64,000 nt of DNA from Cladophialophora immunda (taxonomy: Eukaryota > Ascomycota > Eurotiomycetes > Chaetothyriales > Herpotrichiellaceae): the NCBI RefSeq assembly GCF_000835495.1, contig NW_015622541.1:7874001-7938000 (forward strand). The letters are read 5' to 3'. A model generated the notes under the pieces. That model searched no databases. It saw only the letters and a list, made by a program, of their open reading frames with translations, and was not told where the DNA came from. Shown here piece after piece: positions 58,364 through 64,000 of the stretch. The position numbers and the translations under genes were made by a program. How positions within the stretch are numbered: the stretch's first letter is position 1; every line of letters begins with the position of its first letter.

Positions 58364-59350
58364 ATGGAAGAGAGAGAGTTCAAGCATTTGACCCCCGAGC
58401 AAGTCGATTGCTTTATGAAATATGGCTATCTGCGTGTCCCAGGATGCTTCACTCGCGAAGCTGCTGAGGAATGGACAAAGGACGTCTGGGTGAGGCTCGG
58501 ATTTGACCCAAAAGACCCCGACACCTGGACTACGGAAAGGACCAACATGCCCGGACACGGAGAGGTGTTGGTCAAGGATTTCGCACCCAAGGCATACGAC
58601 GCCATCTGCGAGTTAGTTGGAGGGGAAGAACGCATCACCGAGGAATCCAAGTCGTGGAGAGACAGCTTCATCGTCAACCTGGGAACAAAGGAGCACGAAG
58701 GCAAGGAAGCCCACCCCAAAGAATTGACCGGCTGGCATGTGGACGGAGATTTCTTCATCCACTTCCTCGATTCGCCAGAGCAGGGACTGCTGGTTATCCC
58801 TTTGTTCACAGATATTCTACCCAACGGCGGTGGGACCTGGATTTGCTCTGAAGGAATCCCGAAGATCGGAAAGTGGCTGTACGACCATCCCAAGGGTGTC
58901 CTTCCGCGAATGTCGCCCGTTGGGGGGGTAGAGAATTTCGAAAACGGCCTGCAGTTCTACCACACAGTTGTCCAAGGCTGCGACGACGAGTCTTTTCATG
59001 AGATGACCGGTTCGGTGGGAGATGTCATCCTGCTGCATCCCCTGATGCTGCACTCGGCCTCCAAGAATGGCCGCCGCTTACCCCGGATCATCACCAATCC
59101 ACCGGTGTCACTGGTGGAGCCTTTTAACTTCGATCGTGAGGACGAGAGCCAGTATAGCCTCGTCGAGCTGAAGACAATCAAGGAGCTCGGGGGACAGGAC
59201 CAGTTGAGAGGATGGAAAATCCAGGGGAAGAGAGACACTGTCGTGCCAGAGCGGGTGAGACGTCAAGCCAGGATGTTGGAGGAAGAGAAGAGGAGGCTCA
59301 AGGAGCGGGAGTTGCAGAGTCAGACGCCGCAGCCCGTCGCTGTCGCATAA
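58364..59350 (+). CDS. Phytanoyl-CoA dioxygenase (PhyH)-family Fe(II)/2-oxoglutarate oxygenase
   Basis: Intronless 328-residue member of the PhyH-like Fe(II)/2OG oxygenases. The 2-His-1-carboxylate iron triad can be read as His125 and Asp127 in GWHVDGDFF plus His230 in LLHPLMLHSAS. The 2OG-binding Arg is in RRLPRI (about 241). The N-terminal helix LTPEQVDCFMKYGYLRVPG and PNGGGTWICSEG are typical. The C-terminus is a basic/Glu helix of about 40 residues, unusual in length. Such fungal enzymes hydroxylate small metabolites; the substrate is not indicated. The ATG at 58364 precedes the conserved N-terminal helix. Confidence 0.9.
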   Translation: MEEREFKHLTPEQVDCFMKYGYLRVPGCFTREAAEEWTKDVWVRLGFDPKDPDTWTTERTNMPGHGEVLVKDFAPKAYDAICELVGGEERITEESKSWRDSFIVNLGTKEHEGKEAHPKELTGWHVDGDFFIHFLDSPEQGLLVIPLFTDILPNGGGTWICSEGIPKIGKWLYDHPKGVLPRMSPVGGVENFENGLQFYHTVVQGCDDESFHEMTGSVGDVILLHPLMLHSASKNGRRLPRIITNPPVSLVEPFNFDREDESQYSLVELKTIKELGGQDQLRGWKIQGKRDTVVPERVRRQARMLEEEKRRLKERELQSQTPQPVAVA

Positions 59351-60411
59351 CAACGTATTCCTTGCTGTGCAGGCTTAGAAATGTGCGGAGGGGCTTTTGA
59401 GGGGTCATTTGCAGCATCGACTTTGTCCTTGTAGCTATCAATTCAAATCATCTTCTTCGAGGCCTTCTATTTGGCGACAGGAAGTAGAACTGTTGTTCGA
59501 TGGAGAAGGGCGCTCTCACTAACTGATTCCTCATTATTTAGGTGCGCTCGTAAGTAGCCTATGCTCCAATCGAGCGTGTACCTACCCAAGTATACGACAG
59601 GGGAGCTGAATTGTCCAGCCACGTCGAAAACTTCGGGTGCCTGAACAATTTAGGTCCTCCCTACAGTTCTAGTCTCCGCACAAGCTGTTGATATTCAGCT
59701 GAGCCGTCAATTCTGGTGAGTGAGCCGAGTATCACTACCTTGTTGTGGCCAGCGTCAGGCTGTTTCTCGGGTGCTGACTGCCAATTCGGGCATAGTGTCT
59801 ATCAAAACGACTCGCTTATTATGTTTCGCTATGCTGGTGATATCCCCTTTCTTGGCTCGGCTGATCGGTCGACTCACGCTCTGCAAACGGCTATATCTTG
59901 TTCAATTTCTTCCAAGGCTTTCCTCGTCGTCATGATCATCCCTCGTTTTCTTGATTAGGCTTCCCCATGGCTGGCAGTGTTGCGTCAACGTTCCTGAGTC
60001 AAGGCCTTGTGGATTCCACTTCTTGTAAGGTCAGTTCCACAGTTACAGAGGCTACGGGAAGTTCGAAATGAGCATGGAGTCAGGCCACATACGAGCTACC
60101 GTGACTTGCTAAAACTGGCGCTCTTGTCGTCGACAAGGCGGTCCAGTGTCGATGTCGGGACATGAGTGCCATTTCTGGAGAGTCCTCCGACGTGCTTTCA
60201 GCTCCGCCCAGCAACGACGTCAATCGTCACACCGTGGTGATGTAAAGGCTGGACGTCATGGTCCCAGGGTAAGAGCTCCAGGTGAATATATAAAGACTCA
60301 ACACAGGTCCAGACGAGTCCTCAAGCACAGTCACAACGAGCATCCTTCGTTAACCAGACTCTTACACCTTTACCTTTAGCACAAACGCCGACCATCATTC
60401 AGCGTTCAAGC
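59351..60411. other. Intergenic region with a TATA box near its end
   Basis: A 1061-bp stretch with no recognised gene, containing the promoter of the secreted hydrolase. Confidence 0.5.
60287..60294 (+). promoter_or_regulatory. TATA box of the secreted hydrolase gene
   Basis: TATATAAA, 118 bp before the ATG at 60412, a distance compatible with transcription start about 30 bp downstream and a leader of roughly 80-90 bases. Confidence 0.5.
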
Positions 60412-61968
60412 ATGCTGCGAGCTACTTCTTTCCTGCTGTTGGCTCTTCTAGCCAACAGCGCCCCTTTTACAGCGGCTTCTCCGGTCAACTCTGGGCAAAA
60501 CACCACTCTCCAATGGAAGAAATGCCCCTCCGAGAGTGGCTGGCCTTCAGACTTTACGTGTACCGAGTTTACTGTTCCAGTAGACTGGGAGGTGCCTGAT
60601 GGACCCAAAATCACGCTCTTCATGAATAGAGCCCCTTCAACAAGTCAGAATAAGCGGATTGGAAGCTTGTTTGTCAATCCAGGAGGGTGGGTTGCTTACA
60701 GACTTCGATAACCTTGCTGAACTAATGCATTTCATAGCCCCGGTGGATCGGCCACTGATCTGGTCAACGAGCTGGTTACCCTGCCCCAAGAATCAGCATC
60801 AGCCAATCTTCGCAACCATTTCGATCTGATCGGCCTAGACCCGCGGGCTGTTGGCTTGAGTACCCCAACGCGCTGCAACCCTGATCTCTGGAACAAACGC
60901 ACATCGAAGTTGCCCAAATCTGAATCGGCCTTCAACGAAATGCTGGCACATTACCGGGCCATCGGTCTTGATTGTATGGCGCAGACCGGGCCCAGCTTCA
61001 ACCACTCCGACACTATAAGTGCTGCTCGAGACATGGAAGCTGCCCGCGTTGCCCTCGGCGAAGGTCCCCTCAACTACATGGGCTTCTCTTATGGAAGCCA
61101 ACTAGGATCTCAATACGCCGAGCTATTTCCTGGGAATATTCGTGCGATGGTGCTTGATGCCAATACCGATCATTCAGTCAACGAGACTTCATTCTCTATC
61201 GACGAGCTCCGAGACTTTGAAACCGTACTTGATCATTTCATTGAGTGGGCGACCACCAACGACACCTCTCCACTCAAGGGCAAAGACGTGGGAGCCATGG
61301 TTGATGACCTGTTCACCAAAGCCGACGCAACGCCCGTTCCTGCTCCAGGTTGCAAACAGGACAATTCGACCTCGGCGATCAAGCCGTGCCGCCCAGACGT
61401 CACCGGCGAGGAAATGAAGTACACCATCCAGGATCTCATCATCTTTCCATTCAACTATCCCGCTCTCGCCCAAGCTTTCGTCGAAGCATTCAACGGGAAC
61501 GCCACGATGATGTCGCAACCGTGGTACACCGCTCCCACCCACCAGGACTTCTCTCAGCTCGCGATAGCGTGCCAGGACTGGTACCACTCCAGCACGTGGG
61601 CCGAGTGGGTGAACCGAGACAACCTCCTCCGGAGCGCGTCTCCGCGCCTCCAAGGCGTCACCTGGACCGTGTTCATCCAAGCGATGTGCCAGAGTTGGGC
61701 CTCGCCTCTCGCGAACCCGCCCAAGCCACTCAACGTCACCCACACCGGGGTGTCGAATCCTATCCTGTTGGTGAACGCCTTCTGGGACCCGCAAACCCCG
61801 TACTCGATGGCCGTCAATATGCAGAGGGGGATCCAGGACTCTGTGCTCCTCAGTCGCAAGGGGGATGGACACAGCTCCTACTCAGAGCATGGCGCCACGT
61901 CCCGCGCCATGGACGACTACCTGATCAACTTGAAATTGCCCGCGGTGGGAACCGTATACGATACTTAA
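60412..61968 (+). CDS. Secreted tripeptidyl-peptidase-like alpha/beta hydrolase (S33/TAP family)
   Basis: Extracellular serine hydrolase of 501 residues. Exons are 60412-60686 and 60738-61968; the joint rebuilds FVNPGGPGGSATDL, the oxyanion motif. A signal peptide is evident (MLRATSFLLLALLANSAPFT, cleavage near AAS-P). The nucleophile is in MGFSYGSQLG, the acid Asp in AFWDPQTPYS and the catalytic His in GDGHSSYSEHG. The C-terminal TAP-like region (NPILLVNAFWDPQTPY) is present. Several NxS/T sites fit secretion. Family members release tripeptides or short N-terminal peptides, so a nutrient-peptidase role is likely, though some relatives act in pathways. A TATA box lies upstream. Confidence 0.92.
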
Positions 61969-62524
61969 AACAGGAGAGCGATTCTGGAGTTGGTGCCAGA
62001 GAGGGACATGCTCGGTGCCAATGGTTTTGTACCCGTGACATGATACAATGGCACGCCCAACCAAGTACAGTGTGACATAAGTAGTTCTTTCCTGCTTACT
62101 CGGATCACGATGCGGGGGCAGCCTTTGCTGTTCCAGCATGGAATACCGATTTGATTGGGCGGATTTCACATCGCTTGTGCGACCTATACGGGGTAGCTGT
62201 AGTACCGTCATGGGGTATGATAAGCGCGATTGTGTCAGTCTGGGGCTCGATGACATTTGGTCTTCGTCTAGTCAATAATACATCAATGGGGCCCTAACTT
62301 CCATGGCCTTTTCGTTACCTGTTCTCTTCTGATTTCGATCGGCAGGTGTCCCACCCAGCGAAGCTCACCGCATTTGTGAACTCCTGCATGGGGGAATGCC
62401 TATTATAAGAAGGTAGATCTCACTCAAGGGGGGGGGGTGGGTTCCTGTTTCCTCGGTCCCATCCCAGCCTTCCCAACAATCTTCGTACCGCAGTTCGCAT
62501 GGGCTGTTGCATACTGATTACAGA
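61969..62524. other. Intergenic region, no gene recognised
   Basis: A 556-bp stretch with a G-homopolymer tract at about 62430-62440, upstream of the last regulator gene. Confidence 0.5.
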
Positions 62525-64000
62525 ATGGCCACCTATCGCTCGTTGGGGTGCAGCACCTGCAAAAGGCGCAAGATCAAGGTATGTCTAGCCTCTACTTCAT
62601 CCATCTGCAAAAAGGCTGAGGGAGAACGTCGAGTGCGATGAGCGCAGACCCAGCTGCTACAACTGCGAGAAGTCGAGGCGCGAATGCTCTGGTGTTCCCG
62701 GGCAGAATGACGGGCAATCGCAGTCGGACTGCGAAGGCATCATCAGATGGGAGCTGCCGAGAAACCGTCGTGCGCGCGTGCGGAAGCCCTGGATCCAGCA
62801 AAACGGTTCCACCGGTGCGATAGAGGAGGGTCAGCAGGAAGAGACATCAGGGAGGTCGTATAGCGAGGTGCCAACCACCACTGGCTTTCACTCTTCAACG
62901 CTCTCCATCGCACCAGCCGCAGAAGGGAGCCAAAAGATCTCCATGGAGCTGGTCCACGCGATCGAGACGACAAAAGGCACCGGCTTCACTCTCCAGCTGT
63001 GCGGCAAGCATCTCCCCCAATTGCCGGTCCGCATTGGCTACCACAAATCTCTGGACTCGTCGGTCTCTTGTTTCCTGGCAGCCCATCTGGGGATGAGATG
63101 CCCGGGCCTGGTCTCGAAAGACCGACAGCATGTTCTGTACCGCCGGGCTCTCCATGACCTGCGGGACGCTCTCAACTCAACGCGAAACCAAGACGTCGAG
63201 GCGATTATCGCGGCCACGATTGTGCTAGGAGACTTTGAGGTCAGTACGTCCGCATCACCCCCCTGGCCGGCAGCTAAAAAGTCGTCTCCAAGCTCCTGGA
63301 TGGCCAGACTGACAACTTATGGACTCATATGATGGGTGGCGAAGCCATTCTAAAGGCCTGGGGAGCGACAAGAATCCGGTCGGGGTGGGCACTGGATCTA
63401 TTCATCCTCATCGCAATGAACATGGTAGGCGAATCTACGGGCCCATGTCGACGGTCCCTCGAAATACTCACTCACGCCTGCAGGTGTCGAGTTCGTTTTT
63501 GGCCGGGCGCGATTGTTTCCTCGACACACCGGAGTGGCAAGCCGTCTTCGAAAGAGCGGCTGCTCAGCCATCCATCGCAGCCACGGAAAGCATCAGCATC
63601 AGCTTCTGTCGATCATATGCCCGGTTGCCCTTTATCGTGCGTACATTAAGGTCGCCGAACTCGCAAAGCATAAGGACTGAGATCACGAATACTATCCTGG
63701 ACTTGTGGTCTCAAAGTTCCGCAGCCAACGACAAGGTCAAGCTCCTCATGGAGGACCCCCAGGTCGTCGCCGCGGCACCTTCTCGCGACATGACCAGCCC
63801 ATTCGAGACGTACCATCGCTTTCACGACCTTCGAGTGGCCGAAATCTTCTGCCATCACTGGAAACTCTACATCCTCGTTTCCGGATTGGTGCAATCCTAC
63901 TTCCCGGACCGCGTTTCGTTCGACGATGCGATAGAACGGACCAAGGCCGCCCTCAATATCTGCAAGTGTGTCGAACTCGTTCGTCCCCTCAAGCCGATGG
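62525..64000 (+). CDS. Zn2Cys6 fungal-specific transcription factor, cut by right edge
   Basis: Nuclear regulator, first ~440 residues in the window. Exons are 62525-62578, 62634-63243, 63282-63424 and 63484 to beyond 64000. Exon 1 encodes MATYRSLGCSTCKRRKIK; exon 2 opens with CDERRPSCYNCEKSRREC. The two halves join into a complete C6 zinc cluster, so the intron sits in the usual place between the third cysteine and its Lys. Intron 2 is only 38 bp, which is short, and its donor GTACGT was chosen over a nearby GTCAGT because only it keeps the frame. The middle part resembles the fungal-specific regulator domain (IIAATIVLGDFE...LWTHMMGGEAIL). The frame is open to the last base. It may control the neighbouring peptidase-like or dioxygenase-like genes. 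Confidence 0.85.

Noticed and set aside
1..64000. Viral, toxin, CRISPR or intact transposon content
   Set aside because: No integrase, transposase, reverse transcriptase, capsid, toxin or spaced-repeat pattern was found on either strand.

Overview
The window is nuclear DNA from a filamentous ascomycete (Pezizomycotina). The genes are split by short introns of about 40-130 bp with GT..AG ends and CTAAC/CTGAC-type branch sites. The families are typical of such fungi: velvet regulator, Zn2Cys6 regulators, LaeA-like methyltransferase, many P450s and MFS sugar-type carriers. A Eurotiomycetes/Chaetothyriales-like host would fit, but I cannot prove the lineage from sequence alone. No tRNA, rRNA, CRISPR array or intact transposon was found.

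Left block, 1-12.9 kb, mostly housekeeping: a pyroglutamyl-peptidase-like protein running off the left edge, the spindle checkpoint kinase Bub1, a small DUF7704-like membrane protein, ribosomal protein eS4, aspartate-semialdehyde dehydrogenase and a LaeA-like methyltransferase.

Middle block, 13.8-41.3 kb, rich in oxidoreductases: three P450s, a flavin monooxygenase, an aldo/keto reductase, a Gfo/Idh/MocA dehydrogenase, a fumarylacetoacetase-family hydrolase and an unusual intronless EAR-propeller/hydrolase fusion. It also holds two Zn2Cys6 regulators and an MFS transporter. GPI mannosyltransferase II (gpi18) sits among them. Several genes are divergent pairs sharing promoters (methyltransferase/P450, FMO/AKR, Gfo-Idh/P450, P450/FAH). 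No PKS, NRPS or terpene synthase is visible, so the set looks catabolic or tailoring. The MFS gene carries a frameshift from a 7-bp tandem duplication. The neighbouring regulator has a stop codon inside its zinc cluster and a second frame break. The local regulator and exporter/importer therefore look decayed while the surrounding P450s are intact.

Right block, 41.3-64 kb: a 5.9-kb stretch with no recognisable gene leads through a pyrimidine-rich leader into a divergent velvet-family regulator. Then come a double GFA-domain protein, a coiled-coil reading frame interrupted by one in-frame TGA, an eight-exon MFS sugar transporter, a phytanoyl-CoA-dioxygenase-like enzyme, a secreted tripeptidyl-peptidase-like hydrolase, and a Zn2Cys6 regulator cut by the right edge.

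Exon boundaries were placed by hand from splice signals, reading-frame continuity and family motifs. All domain names come from recognition, not from a search.
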